A stretch of DNA of 64,000 nucleotides from Brevundimonas sp. GTDB lineage: Bacteria; Pseudomonadota; Alphaproteobacteria; Caulobacterales; Caulobacteraceae. Below the pieces are notes generated by a model that had not been told where the DNA came from, made no database searches, and saw only the letters and a program-made list of their open reading frames with translations. Positions 7,705 through 15,926 of this stretch are shown here, in pieces. Where the stretch lies: positions 50,540 to 114,539 of the forward strand of contig NZ_JAQSDY010000030.1 in the NCBI RefSeq assembly GCF_029946145.1, in the 5' to 3' direction. The position numbers and the translations under genes were made by a program. Within the stretch, counting starts at the first letter, position 1, and every line of letters begins with the position of its first letter.

Positions 7705-7746
7705 AAGTGACCGATCGGTCACTTAATGGTGCACGAACGGTCACTT
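7705..7746. promoter_or_regulatory. TetR-type operator: perfect 20-bp palindrome plus a half-site
   Basis: Positions 7705-7724 read AAGTGACCGATCGGTCACTT, which equals its own reverse complement. The half-site GGTCACTT recurs at 7739-7746. Palindromes with GACCGNNCGGTC cores are typical of TetR/AcrR regulators, and this one lies between the regulator and the divergent genes. Confidence 0.75.
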
Positions 7747-7786
7747 TCCCACGGATCGTTCGCCATGACCAGCCCCGGAGGATACC

Positions 7787-8110
7787 ATGCTCGTCCTGTC
7801 CCTGATGGCGGCCCTCGCCGTCCAGACCGCCGCCCCCGCACCGTCGTCGGGCGCCGCGGCCACCCTGCTTCAACCCCGCGAGGTCCAGCTGAACCTCGAC
7901 GGCCGCAACTGGAACTGCGGTCCCGCCGGCCAATGCGTCGGGCGCGGCGGCGGCACGACCCAGCCGCTGATGCGCGAATGCCGCCGCTTCGTCAGCCGCG
8001 CGGGCCTGGTGTCCAGCTTCGGCCGCGCCGGCCTTTCCCTGACCGAGGCCGAGGTGGCCGAGTGCAACGCCACCGAAATCGCCCGCACCCGGCGGGCGGT
8101 CGGCGCCTGA
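7787..8110 (+). CDS. Small exported CC_3452-like protein
   Basis: 107 residues with a signal peptide (LVLSLMAALAVQTAAPA). The mature part has NWNCGPAGQCVGRGGGTTQP and MRECRRFVSRAGLVSSF, then AEVAECNATE. A W-x-C..C segment, a further cysteine and a final CN motif are the pattern of the CC_3452 family found throughout Caulobacterales; the four cysteines probably form two disulfides. Function is unknown. The ribosome site GGAGGA precedes ATG 7787. Its stop overlaps the start of the next gene (TGATG), so the pair is translationally coupled and probably controlled by the divergent TetR protein. Confidence 0.75.
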   Translation: MLVLSLMAALAVQTAAPAPSSGAAATLLQPREVQLNLDGRNWNCGPAGQCVGRGGGTTQPLMRECRRFVSRAGLVSSFGRAGLSLTEAEVAECNATEIARTRRAVGA

Positions 8111-8523
8111 TGGCCGCCGGACGCAACCGCGCGACGCTTGAAGCCGTCTTCGAAGGTCTGGCCGTCGGTGACGGCCGGGCCTTCGTCGACGCCATGGCCG
8201 AGGACTTCACCTGGATCATGATCGGATCGACCGACTGGTCCGGCGTCTATCGCGGCAAGGCGGCGGTGCGCGGCGAGCTGCTGCGCCCGCTGATGGCGCG
8301 CTTCAAATCCTACCGGAACACGCCGCGGCGCTTCATCGTCGATGGCGACCGGGCCGCGATCCAGTGTCAGGGCGACGCCGAGACCCTGGACGGCAAACGC
8401 TATGACAACACCTACTGCTGGGTGGTGCGGTTCCGGAACGGCCAGTTGGTCGAACTGACCGAATACATGGACACCCAGCTGGTCGTCGACGCCCTCGGCC
8501 CCTACGAGCGCGGCGCGGCCTAG
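8110..8523 (+). CDS. SnoaL-like / NTF2-fold protein
   Basis: 137 residues. The pattern ATLEAVFEGLAVGDGRAF, then FTWIMIGSTDWSGVYRGKAAV and a C-terminal NTYCWVVRFRNGQLVELTEY is that of ketosteroid-isomerase-like SnoaL proteins, which form a cone-shaped alpha+beta barrel. The ending strand followed by DTQLVVDALGP is typical. Individual members range from isomerases to proteins with no known reaction, so no substrate is assigned. ATG 8110 overlaps the preceding stop by one base. The stop overlaps that of the convergent gshA by 4 bases. Confidence 0.85.
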   Translation: MAAGRNRATLEAVFEGLAVGDGRAFVDAMAEDFTWIMIGSTDWSGVYRGKAAVRGELLRPLMARFKSYRNTPRRFIVDGDRAAIQCQGDAETLDGKRYDNTYCWVVRFRNGQLVELTEYMDTQLVVDALGPYERGAA

Positions 8524-9881
8524 TAGGCGAAATCCCGGTACATCCGCCGGACATCGCCCTGCCACTCCCCGTGGTAGAGCTCCAGCAGCCGATCGGCGGG
8601 GGTGACCCCGCTGTCGGCGATGTCTTCCAGTTCCGACAGATAGCCCCGCTCGTCGACCATCCCGCCAGAGAAGCGGGCGCGGTTCTTGAGACCTTCGCGG
8701 GCGATGTGGACCATGTCCACGGCCACGTCCCGGACCGACCGGCCGGCCACTTCGGCCTTGAGACCCAGCCGTGTGACGTCGCGGCGCAGCCGCTCGTGGT
8801 CGGCGATGTCCCAGTCCTTGACCAGGTCCCAGGCCGCGGCCAGGGCCGCACCGTCATACAGAACGCCGGCCCACAGGGCCTGAAGCGCGCAGATCCGGCT
8901 CCACGGCCCGCCGTCCGCGCCGCGCATCTCCAGATACGACTTCAGACGCACCTCGGGGAAGAGCGTCGTCAGATGGTCGTTCCAGTCCTTCTTCGTGGCG
9001 CGCTCGCCCGGCAGGGCGTCGAGACCCTCGGTCATGAACCGGCGGAACGACCGGCCCGACAGGTCGACGTATCTCTCGCCGCGCTTGGCGAAATACATCG
9101 GCACGTCCAGGGCGTAGTCGGCGTAGCGCTCGTAACCGAAGCCGTCCTGGAACACGAAGTCCAGCATGCCGGTGCGGTCCGGATCGGTGTCGGTCCAGAC
9201 GTTGGCGCGCGAGGACAGGAAGCCGCTGGGCTTGCCCTCGATGAAGGGCGAGCAGGCGAACAGGGCGGTGGCGATCGGCTGCAGCGCCAGCGAGGTGCGG
9301 AACTTGGCCACCATGTCGGCCTCGTCAGCGAAATCCAGGTTCGACTGGATGGTGCAGGTGCGCAGCATCATGTCGAGGCCCAGGGACCCCTTCTTCGGCA
9401 TATAGGCCCGCATGATCTTGTAGCGGCCCTTGGGCATGACCGGCACGTCCTCGCGCCGCCACAGGGGATCGAAACCGGCGCCGATGAAGCCGAGGTTCAG
9501 GTGGTCGGCGACCTGTTTGACCTCCATCAGATGCTGGCCCGTCTCGTTGCAGATGTCGTGCACGTCCTTCAGCGGCGCGCCCGACAGCTCGAACTGGCCG
9601 CCCGGCTCCAGCGAGATCGAGGCGGTCATCCCTTCGTCGTTCTTCCGCTCGAGTGCGATGACGTAGCCAGCTTCCTCGACCGGCGCCCAGCCGAACCGCT
9701 GCAGGCCGGTCAGCATGGCGAGAATGCCGCTTTCACCCTCATAGGCCGGGCGGCGCAGGGTCGTGCGGTCGAAACCGAATTTCTCGTGCTCCGCGCCGAT
9801 GCGCCATTGATCCTTCGGCTTGGCGCCTTTCGACATGGCGCCGATCAGGTCTTCCCGGGAAAGCGGCGCGTCGTCGGTCAT
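8520..9881 (-). CDS. gshA: Glutamate-cysteine ligase (plant/alphaproteobacterial type)
   Basis: 453 residues. It joins glutamate and cysteine in an ATP-dependent reaction, the first and rate-limiting step of glutathione synthesis. Family features include RIGAEHEKFGF near residues 27-37, SLEPGGQFELSGAP near 91-104, MRTCTIQSNLDFADE near 170-185 (reads LRTCTIQ here) and SYLEMRGADGG near 318-328. Length and motifs match the class shared by plants and alphaproteobacteria rather than the E. coli type. It lies downstream of no obvious partner; the glutathione synthetase gene is not in the window. GloB at 1139 uses the product. Confidence 0.93.
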   Translation of the reverse strand: MTDDAPLSREDLIGAMSKGAKPKDQWRIGAEHEKFGFDRTTLRRPAYEGESGILAMLTGLQRFGWAPVEEAGYVIALERKNDEGMTASISLEPGGQFELSGAPLKDVHDICNETGQHLMEVKQVADHLNLGFIGAGFDPLWRREDVPVMPKGRYKIMRAYMPKKGSLGLDMMLRTCTIQSNLDFADEADMVAKFRTSLALQPIATALFACSPFIEGKPSGFLSSRANVWTDTDPDRTGMLDFVFQDGFGYERYADYALDVPMYFAKRGERYVDLSGRSFRRFMTEGLDALPGERATKKDWNDHLTTLFPEVRLKSYLEMRGADGGPWSRICALQALWAGVLYDGAALAAAWDLVKDWDIADHERLRRDVTRLGLKAEVAGRSVRDVAVDMVHIAREGLKNRARFSGGMVDERGYLSELEDIADSGVTPADRLLELYHGEWQGDVRRMYRDFAY

Positions 9882-9948
9882 GCGGATCTTTCAGCCCCAG
9901 AGCCCGAAGGCTGTCGTTGCGGCTAGATGGGGCGAAACAGCGCGTTCC

Positions 9949-10407
9949 TCAAGGGACGTCGCGATGAACCATGCCGTGTTTGCGGCGGGCCGTGAACGGC
10001 GTCATGACGCTGACGAAGAAGGCGACCGACCATCCCAGCAGGATGGCCCCCGCCACGCCCTCGATCGCGCCGAGCAAACGCCACTCCGGCGCCATCAGCG
10101 AGTCGTCGTAGCCGATCGAGCCGTAGCTGATGCTGGAGAAATAGACGGCCTCGCGCAGGTCGGGCACCGCGCCGATCAGCTTGTAGACGGCGGCGTACAT
10201 CCAGATTTCCGCCCCGTGGACGACGAACAGGCCCAGGACCACGGCGATGGTCAGCAGCGCGTGCCGCCACAGCGGCCCCTCGACATAGGACCGGCCCGCC
10301 CTGCGTTCGTAGAATTCCAGCCCGCGGCCGAGGCCCAGCAGGCCGAAGCCATGAATGCTGACGGCGAGCAGGGCCATAACCGTCGACAGGGCCAGTTCGT
10401 TGAACAT
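9949..10407 (-). CDS. Two-TM potassium-channel-like protein with an altered selectivity filter
   Basis: 152 residues. Hydrophobic segments lie at about 5-28, 48-78 and 108-135. Between the last two is a pore-loop-like stretch, REAVYFSSISYGSIGYDD (about 84-102), aligned with the Ion_trans_2 filter TTVGYGD. Here the filter reads SIGYD, so the final glycine is replaced by aspartate. There is no RCK regulatory domain. Such minimal channel-like proteins are common in proteobacteria; whether this one conducts potassium is uncertain. The gene lies 31 bases downstream of rsmE on the same strand. Confidence 0.75.
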   Translation of the reverse strand: MFNELALSTVMALLAVSIHGFGLLGLGRGLEFYERRAGRSYVEGPLWRHALLTIAVVLGLFVVHGAEIWMYAAVYKLIGAVPDLREAVYFSSISYGSIGYDDSLMAPEWRLLGAIEGVAGAILLGWSVAFFVSVMTPFTARRKHGMVHRDVP

Positions 10408-10438
10408 GCTGCATCCTGCCCTTAAGCCGCTGCTCCTG

Positions 10439-11158
10439 CTAGCGGTCCCAGTCGCCGACCGCCGCCTGCCATAGCGTCAGCGCGGCGATGGCGGCGGTGT
10501 CGGCCCGAAGGATGCGCGGACCCAGCGACACGGCGGTGGTGAACGGCAGGGCCCGCAGACGGTCCCGCTCCTCCGGCGAGAAGCCGCCCTCGGGGCCGAT
10601 CAGCACGGCCCAGGGGGCTTCGCCCGCGACCTGAAGCGCCGGACCCGCCGGCACGCCGCCGGTCTCGTCGCAGAACATCAGCCGCCGCCCGGCCTCCCAG
10701 CCGTCCAGCAGTTCGGCCAGCTTCACCGGCTCGTCGATCATGGGCGCGTCGACCCGTCCGGTCTGCTCGGCGGCCTCGATGGCGATGGCGTCCAGCCTGT
10801 CCATCCGCACATGCTGGGTCTGGGTCCGGTGGGTGACGATCAGGCGGATGCGGCGCACGCCCAGTTCGGTCGCCTTTTCGACGGCGAACTCCAGCGCGCT
10901 CTTCTTCACCACGCTGATCAGCAGTTCCACATCGGGGCCGGTCGACTGGGCCCGGACCTGTTCTTCTGCTTTCAGCACGACGCCCTTCTTGAGCACTTCG
11001 GCGATCACGCAGCGCCACTCCCCGTCGTGGCCGTTGAACACCAGCAGGCTGTCGCCGATCTTCAGCCGCATGACCTGGGTCAGGTAACGCGACTGGTCGA
11101 GCGTCGGCATGACGGCGGCGTCGGACGACAGGGGCTGGGGAACGTGAAGGCGGATCAT
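10439..11158 (-). CDS. rsmE: 16S rRNA (uracil-1498-N3)-methyltransferase
   Basis: 239 residues. RsmE methylates N3 of U1498 in the 30S decoding centre using SAM. The N-terminal PUA-like domain (about 1-70) includes SRYLTQVMRLKIGD; the SPOUT domain has the knot motifs VLIGPEGGFSPEE and SLGPRILRADTA near residues 183-220. The start ATG at 11158 overlaps the stop of the upstream 60-residue gene by 4 bases (ATGA), indicating coupled translation. The longer frame upstream is the shadow of that small gene. Confidence 0.95.
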   Translation of the reverse strand: MIRLHVPQPLSSDAAVMPTLDQSRYLTQVMRLKIGDSLLVFNGHDGEWRCVIAEVLKKGVVLKAEEQVRAQSTGPDVELLISVVKKSALEFAVEKATELGVRRIRLIVTHRTQTQHVRMDRLDAIAIEAAEQTGRVDAPMIDEPVKLAELLDGWEAGRRLMFCDETGGVPAGPALQVAGEAPWAVLIGPEGGFSPEERDRLRALPFTTAVSLGPRILRADTAAIAALTLWQAAVGDWDR

Positions 11159-11337
11159 TCTCCCAACCTCTCCTTGAGCAGTTCGATGGCGATCGTGAAG
11201 GCCGCGATCCTGCGCGTGAGCAAGGTGTGCTGGGCCGTGCCGGGCTTGAGGTTCACCAGCGCCTTTTCGCATTTGGCGAGGGTCGACCCGATCGCCCGCA
11301 GCGCTTCCCTGAGATCGTGCTCGCTGTGAACGGTCAT
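11155..11337 (-). CDS. Small conserved-looking protein coupled to rsmE
   Basis: 60 residues from ATG 11337 (MTVHSEHDLREALRAIGSTL). It is predicted to be two helices with a KALVNLKPGTAQHTLLTRRI turn region. No family recognised. The stop overlaps the rsmE start in an ATGA, which supports a real coding gene. It lies 46 bases downstream of the acyl-CoA dehydrogenase stop on the same strand. Confidence 0.65.
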   Translation of the reverse strand: MTVHSEHDLREALRAIGSTLAKCEKALVNLKPGTAQHTLLTRRIAAFTIAIELLKERLGE

Positions 11338-11383
11338 TGGACCGGTCCCATAGAGCGAACCCTCGGGCCCGTCGACAGCGACC

Positions 11384-12547
11384 CTACAGCGTCCGCGCAA
11401 TCAGCAGCTTCATGATCTCGTTCGTGCCGCCGTAGATCCGCTGGACGCGGGCGTCCTTGTACAGCTGGGCGATCGGATATTCGTTCATATAGCCGTAGCC
11501 GCCGTGCAGCTGCAGCATCTCGTCGATGACCTCGCCCTGGATGTCGGTGACCCAGTATTTGGCCATCGAGGCTGTCGCGGCGTCCAGCTTGCCCTGCAGA
11601 TGCAGGCCCAGGCAGTGATCGACGAAGACCTTGGCGACCGTCAGTTTCGTCTTCACCTCGGCCAGTTTGAACTGGGTGTTCTGGAAGTCGATCACCCGCT
11701 TCCCGAACGCCTTGCGCTCCTTGACGTAGGCCAGCGTCTCCCGCAGCCCGCGCTCGGCCGCGGCCACGCCCTGGACGGCGATGTTCAACCGTTCCTGCGG
11801 CAGCTGCTGCATCAGCTGGATGAAGCCCTGGCCCTCGCCGCCGCCGATGATGTTCTCGCCCGGGACCTTCACGTCGTTGAAGAACAGCTCGGAGGTGTCA
11901 TTGGCCTCCATGCCGATCTTGTGCAGGTTCCGCCCGCGCTCGAAGCCCTCGGCCCCGTCGGTCTCGACCACGATCAGCGAGGTGCCCTTGGCCCCCTCGG
12001 CCGGGTCGGTCTTGGCCACGACGATGATGAAATTGGCCAGCTGGCCGTTGGTGATGAAGGTCTTCGACCCGTTCACCACATACTGGTCGCCGGTCTTGAT
12101 GGCGGTGGTCTTGATCCCTTGAAGGTCGGACCCGGCCCCCGGCTCGGTCATGGCGATGGCGCCGACCAGTTCGCCCGACTGCAGGCGAGGCAGCCAGCGC
12201 GCCTTCTGCTCCTCGGTGCCGTAATGCCAGATGTAGGGCATGACGATCGCATTGTGCAGCGAGATGCCGAAGTGATCCGCCCCCTTCCAGCCCAGCTGGC
12301 GCATCAGCACCACCTCATGCCGGTAGTCGCCGCCCATGCCGCCGTCCGCCTCGGGCATCGACAACCCCAGCAGCCCCGCCTCGCCGGCGTCGTTCCACAG
12401 CTGGCGCGGCACCGAGGAGGCGGCGATCCACTGCTGGAATTTCTCCGGCGGCGCATGCTCATCGATCCATTTGCCGACGCTGTCGGAGAAGAGGACGATC
12501 TCCTCCTCCTGCATGAAATCGGGCTCGGGGACGTTGAGGACGTTCAT
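11384..12547 (-). CDS. Acyl-CoA dehydrogenase
   Basis: 387 residues, the standard size of a soluble homotetrameric flavoprotein that introduces the alpha,beta double bond into acyl-CoA. Signatures present: GAIAMTEPGAGSDLQGIKTT (about 130-149), the FAD-binding KTFITNG, RKAFGKRVIDFQNTQFKLAE near 280-300 and QLHGGYGYMNEYPIAQLYKD near 345-365. The catalytic base region reads IYGGTNEIMK, with glutamate in the position used by straight-chain enzymes. It shares strand and region with the second dehydrogenase and the MerR regulator, so it probably belongs to a fatty-acid or branched-chain amino-acid breakdown regulon. Confidence 0.93.
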   Translation of the reverse strand: MNVLNVPEPDFMQEEEIVLFSDSVGKWIDEHAPPEKFQQWIAASSVPRQLWNDAGEAGLLGLSMPEADGGMGGDYRHEVVLMRQLGWKGADHFGISLHNAIVMPYIWHYGTEEQKARWLPRLQSGELVGAIAMTEPGAGSDLQGIKTTAIKTGDQYVVNGSKTFITNGQLANFIIVVAKTDPAEGAKGTSLIVVETDGAEGFERGRNLHKIGMEANDTSELFFNDVKVPGENIIGGGEGQGFIQLMQQLPQERLNIAVQGVAAAERGLRETLAYVKERKAFGKRVIDFQNTQFKLAEVKTKLTVAKVFVDHCLGLHLQGKLDAATASMAKYWVTDIQGEVIDEMLQLHGGYGYMNEYPIAQLYKDARVQRIYGGTNEIMKLLIARTL

Positions 12548-12571
12548 GGGCTCGCTCCGTCGTCTTGAGAG

Positions 12572-12723
12572 CCCTCCCCCCTGGAGGGGGAAGGGTTGGG
12601 ATGGGGGTGGAGGCGCCGGCCTCGACGACGGTGTCTCGCGACCGCGACGGACCAGGGCGGACAGCGGCTCATCGGAACCACCTCCACCCCCAACCCCGGC
12701 CCTTCCCCCTCCAGGGGGAAGGG
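12572..12723. repeat. Long inverted repeat (REP-like) between two acyl-CoA dehydrogenase genes
   Basis: A 42-base left arm starting CCCTCCCCCCTGGAGGG and a near-complementary right arm ending at 12723 enclose about 66 bases. Each arm also contains its own small hairpin (CCCCCTGGAGGGGG). The element fills almost the whole 185-base gap and could form one long stem that ends or separates transcription. Confidence 0.8.
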
Positions 12724-12732
12724 AGCAGAATT

Positions 12733-14517
12733 CTAGAACGCCTCCGCCGGCATCTGCATCAGCACCTCGGCGCCGGTCTTCAGCTTGGTCAGATGCGCCC
12801 CCGTATCCGGCAGGATGCGCTCGACGAAATAGCGGCCGGTCATCAGCTTGGTGGCGTAGAACGGATCGGTCGACCCCTCATCCACCTTGGCCTGCGCCGC
12901 CTTGGCCATCTGGGCCCACATATAGGCCAGGGCCGTCAGGCCGAAGATGTGCAGATAGTCGGTGCTCGCCGCGCCGGCGTTGTCCGGGTTCTGCATGCCG
13001 TTCTGCATCAGCCACATGGTGCCTTCCTGCAGCTTCTTCTTGGCGTCGGCCAGGCCGTCGACGAAGGGCTTGATCGGGCCCTCGGCGCCGTTCTCGGACA
13101 CGAAGGCGTCGATGTCGGCGAACCAGCTCATGATCGCCCGACCGCCGTTGGCCGGCAGTTTGCGCCCCACCAGATCCAGCGCCTGGATGCCGTTGGCGCC
13201 CTCGTAGATCATGGTGATCCGCGCATCGCGCAGATACTGGCTGGCCGGGAAATGTTCGGTGTAGCCGCTGCCGCCATGCACCTGCATGGCCAGGCTGGCG
13301 ACGTGGAAGCCCTTGTCGGTCAGATAGGCCTTCAGCACCGGGGTGATCAGACCCATGTAGTCGCGGGCCTTCTGCGCCTCGGCCTCGTCGTTCGAATGCT
13401 GCAGGTCGGCCTGCAGGGCGGTCCACAGGGTGAAGGCCTGGCCGCCCTCGACGAAGGCCTTGGCCTCCAGCAGCATCCGCCGCACGTCCGGGTGGACCAT
13501 GATGGAGTCGGCGGGGCCTTCCGGGTTCTTCGCCCCGGTCAGCGAACGGCCCTGCAGGCGGTCATGGGCGAACTCGACGGCGGCCTGATAGGCGGCGGCG
13601 CCGATGGACAGGCCTTGGAGGCCGGTGCCGAGGCGGGCCTCGTTCATCATGACGAACATCGCCGCCATGCCCTTGTTCTCGGTCCCGACCAGCCAGCCCT
13701 TGGCGCCGTCATAGGCCATGACGCAGGTGGCGTTGCCGTGGATGCCCATCTTGTGCTCGAGGCCGGCGCAGGCTGCGCCCTCGTTGCGCTCGCCCAGCGA
13801 GCCGTCCTCGTTGACGAAGACCTTGGGCACCACGAACAGGCTGATGCCCTTGATCCCCGCCGGCGCCCCCTCGATCCGGGCCAGCACCAGATGGATGATG
13901 TTGTCGGTGAAGTCGTGCTCGCCCGAGCTGATCCAGATCTTCTGGCCGGTGATGTTGTAGCTGCCGTCGCCATTGGGCACGGCCTTGGTGCGGATCAGGC
14001 CCAGGTCCGTGCCGCACTGCGGCTCGGTCAGGTTCATGGTCCCGCCCCATTCGCCGGTCGCCATCTTCGGCAGGTACATGGCCTTCTGCTCTTCCGAGCC
14101 GTTGGCGTTCAGACCCCAGTAGGCGCCGGCCGTCAGGCCCGGATACATCGAGAAGGCGGCGCTGGCCGCGGCCGTCATCTGGCCGAACGCCATGGCCACG
14201 ACCGAGGGCATGCCCTGGCCGCCGTGCTCGGGCAGGGCCGACAGGGCGGGCCAGCCGGCCTCGACCATGGCCTTGTAGGCTTCCTTCCAGCCGGTCGGGC
14301 CGGTGACCTTGCCGTCGACCCATTTGCAGCCTTCCTGATCGCCGACGCGGTTCAGGGGGGCGATGACCTCCTCGGCGAATTTGGCGCCTTCCTCGAGGAT
14401 CTGGCCGACCAGGTCCGACGACACGTCGGCGAACCCGGGCTGGTTGGAATAGCGGTCGATCTCCAGCACCTCGTCCAGAATGAACGTCAGGTCGCGGACA
14501 GGCGCCTTGTAAGCCAT
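12733..14517 (-). CDS. Long-type acyl-CoA dehydrogenase with C-terminal extension (DmdC/AcdA type)
   Basis: 594 residues. Core motifs are MNLTEPQCGTDLGLIRTKA (about 157-175), KIWISSGEHD near 190-199, QVHGGSGYTEHFPASQYLRD near 430-449 and the catalytic segment IYEGANGIQALDLVGRKL. The extra 150 C-terminal residues are the Acyl-CoA_dh_C-like helical domain seen in enzymes annotated as 3-methylmercaptopropionyl-CoA dehydrogenase and in related long-chain enzymes. Substrate cannot be told from sequence. It begins 4 bases after the MerR gene stop, so the regulator and this enzyme are one operon. Confidence 0.93.
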   Translation of the reverse strand: MAYKAPVRDLTFILDEVLEIDRYSNQPGFADVSSDLVGQILEEGAKFAEEVIAPLNRVGDQEGCKWVDGKVTGPTGWKEAYKAMVEAGWPALSALPEHGGQGMPSVVAMAFGQMTAAASAAFSMYPGLTAGAYWGLNANGSEEQKAMYLPKMATGEWGGTMNLTEPQCGTDLGLIRTKAVPNGDGSYNITGQKIWISSGEHDFTDNIIHLVLARIEGAPAGIKGISLFVVPKVFVNEDGSLGERNEGAACAGLEHKMGIHGNATCVMAYDGAKGWLVGTENKGMAAMFVMMNEARLGTGLQGLSIGAAAYQAAVEFAHDRLQGRSLTGAKNPEGPADSIMVHPDVRRMLLEAKAFVEGGQAFTLWTALQADLQHSNDEAEAQKARDYMGLITPVLKAYLTDKGFHVASLAMQVHGGSGYTEHFPASQYLRDARITMIYEGANGIQALDLVGRKLPANGGRAIMSWFADIDAFVSENGAEGPIKPFVDGLADAKKKLQEGTMWLMQNGMQNPDNAGAASTDYLHIFGLTALAYMWAQMAKAAQAKVDEGSTDPFYATKLMTGRYFVERILPDTGAHLTKLKTGAEVLMQMPAEAF

Positions 14518-14521
14518 GGGA

Positions 14522-15007
14522 TTACGCTCTCGCTTTGAAGGGCTGGTGGTGGGGATCGGGATTGAGCCGGGCCTTCAGCAGGTCGGCGTATTCCTCGGCG
14601 CCCGGGAGCAGGTCCGGGCGATATTCGCCCAGCTTCCGTTCCATCACGGCGCAGGCTTCCTCGGCCGTCTCGATGGCGGCGTCGAGGTCTTCGCGCTGCT
14701 GTTTCAGCGCGGCGATCTGTGTCCGGTGGCGGCGCAGGGCGACGGCCATCTGGTGGGCGTTGTGATTGTCGTGGTCGTAGAGGTCCAGCATCTCCTGGAT
14801 CTCCAGCAGGCTGAAGCCGATGCGCCGTCCGCGCAGGATCAGCTTCAGCCGGGCCCGGTCGCGGGCGTCATAGACGCGCGTCTGACCCTTGCGGGCCGGG
14901 GTCAGCAGGCCCTTGTCCTCATAGAAACGCAGGGCCCGCGCCGTCGCCCCGAACTCGCGGCACAGCTGGCGGATCGAATAGGTGCGATGGTCATCGGCGG
15001 TCGCCAT
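14522..15007 (-). CDS. MerR-family regulator, LiuR-like (acyl-CoA catabolism)
   Basis: 161 residues. The N-terminal winged helix runs TYSIRQLCREFGATARALRFYEDKGLLTPARKGQTR (in two halves about residues 9-44), followed by VYDARDRARLKLILRGRRIGF and a coiled-coil dimer helix (about 75-125). There are no metal-binding cysteines in the C-terminal loop except a single one in EEACAVME, so it is not a metal sensor of the CueR type. Gene order with two acyl-CoA dehydrogenases fits the LiuR group that controls branched-chain amino-acid and fatty-acid degradation. A matching palindrome lies 15 bases upstream of the start. Confidence 0.88.
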   Translation of the reverse strand: MATADDHRTYSIRQLCREFGATARALRFYEDKGLLTPARKGQTRVYDARDRARLKLILRGRRIGFSLLEIQEMLDLYDHDNHNAHQMAVALRRHRTQIAALKQQREDLDAAIETAEEACAVMERKLGEYRPDLLPGAEEYADLLKARLNPDPHHQPFKARA

Positions 15008-15021
15008 GCTGTCGTCATAAC

Positions 15022-15037
15022 TTGACGTGCACGTAAA
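15022..15037. promoter_or_regulatory. Candidate LiuR-type operator
   Basis: TTGACGTGCACGTAAA has a 10-bp perfect core (ACGTGCACGT, 15025-15034) and near-symmetric flanks. From memory, LiuR sites follow a TT-ACGT-N2-ACGT-AA pattern, which this fits. It lies between the MerR gene and the divergent DUF2256 gene. Confidence 0.55.
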
Positions 15038-15056
15038 GGGAAGCCTTTAGCTCCGT

Positions 15057-15221
15057 ATGGCTCGCAAACATGCCAACCCGGGCAGCGCCACGGACAAGCG
15101 CGATCTGCCGCAGAAGACGTGCATCGTCTGCGGCAGGCCGTTCTCATGGCGCCGCAAATGGGCGCGCGACCGGGACGGCGCGAAGGTGTGCTCGAACCGT
15201 TGCCGGGCCGCCGGGACCTAG
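15057..15221 (+). CDS. DUF2256 small zinc-ribbon-like protein
   Basis: 54 residues. The stretch DLPQKTCIVCGRPFSWRRKW followed by VCSNRCR is the DUF2256 signature, with two CxxC-type cysteine pairs that probably bind zinc. Role unknown; the family is often found near cryptochrome/photolyase or DUF72-like genes in other genomes. The stop overlaps that of the convergent DoxX-like gene by 4 bases. Confidence 0.85.
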   Translation: MARKHANPGSATDKRDLPQKTCIVCGRPFSWRRKWARDRDGAKVCSNRCRAAGT

Positions 15222-15646
15222 GCTTGGCGAACTTCCCGCGCCCGATACCACAGCACGGGGGCGGTCATCGCGATCAGGATCAGGTTGGTCACGGCCGGAC
15301 CGACATCCCCGCCGACGGCGTGCAGTCCCAGCATGACGACTTCCAGCGCCAGCAGGCCCGAGGCGGCCATGACCAGAAGCGGGCGACCCTGCTTCCACGA
15401 CACCAGCGGGGCCAGAACCAGAAGGGCCAGGAGGATTTCCGCCAGGCCGAGCCCGCGCACCATGTTCGGCGCGACCAGCGCCGGCCAACGCATCAGGTCG
15501 ACCAGATTGGCCATCGGCTCGGTGAGCTTGGCATAGCCAGCGCCGATGAAGAACATCACGAGCCAGCCCTGCAGGGTCCACAGGGTCAGGTTGCGATAGC
15601 TTGCGTTCAGGCGCGAACGGGCGGGGGAGAGGGTCTGAGAAGTCAT
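15218..15646 (-). CDS. DoxX-like integral membrane protein
   Basis: 142 residues with four predicted membrane segments at about 20-40, 58-80, 85-107 and 112-133. The FFIGAGYAKLTEPMANLVDL segment and the following LVRGLGLAEILLALLVLAP-type stretch are typical of small DoxX/DUF4870-like four-helix proteins. Some DoxX members are terminal-oxidase subunits or envelope-stress proteins; this one cannot be assigned. The ATG at 15646 is preferred because the long frame upstream has no hydrophobic or conserved features. The 280 bases upstream, to selO, hold no gene I can support. Confidence 0.75.
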   Translation of the reverse strand: MTSQTLSPARSRLNASYRNLTLWTLQGWLVMFFIGAGYAKLTEPMANLVDLMRWPALVAPNMVRGLGLAEILLALLVLAPLVSWKQGRPLLVMAASGLLALEVVMLGLHAVGGDVGPAVTNLILIAMTAPVLWYRAREVRQA

Positions 15647-15926
15647 TTTTCTGACGCCGGGGAGGGCGCTCTTGTGATTGGCAACAGTGGCGATGTCGGA
15701 TCGCATGAGCCATTCCGCAAGGGTGCGAAGCGTGACCGTAACCATCCGTGACCGCCTTCTGCGTGAGCTACGGGGCCGAAGCGTGGCCGTATGCATAAAT
15801 CTTTGTAATGCGAACGGCGTTGCAGCGGAGTTAAGGTCAGGCCTGCGGCGGGCGGCCTTCACGGACGGGTTGGGCATCGGGGCGGCTCACAGGCGGGCGA
15901 ACCGGCTGACATCCGGCCCCGTCTTC

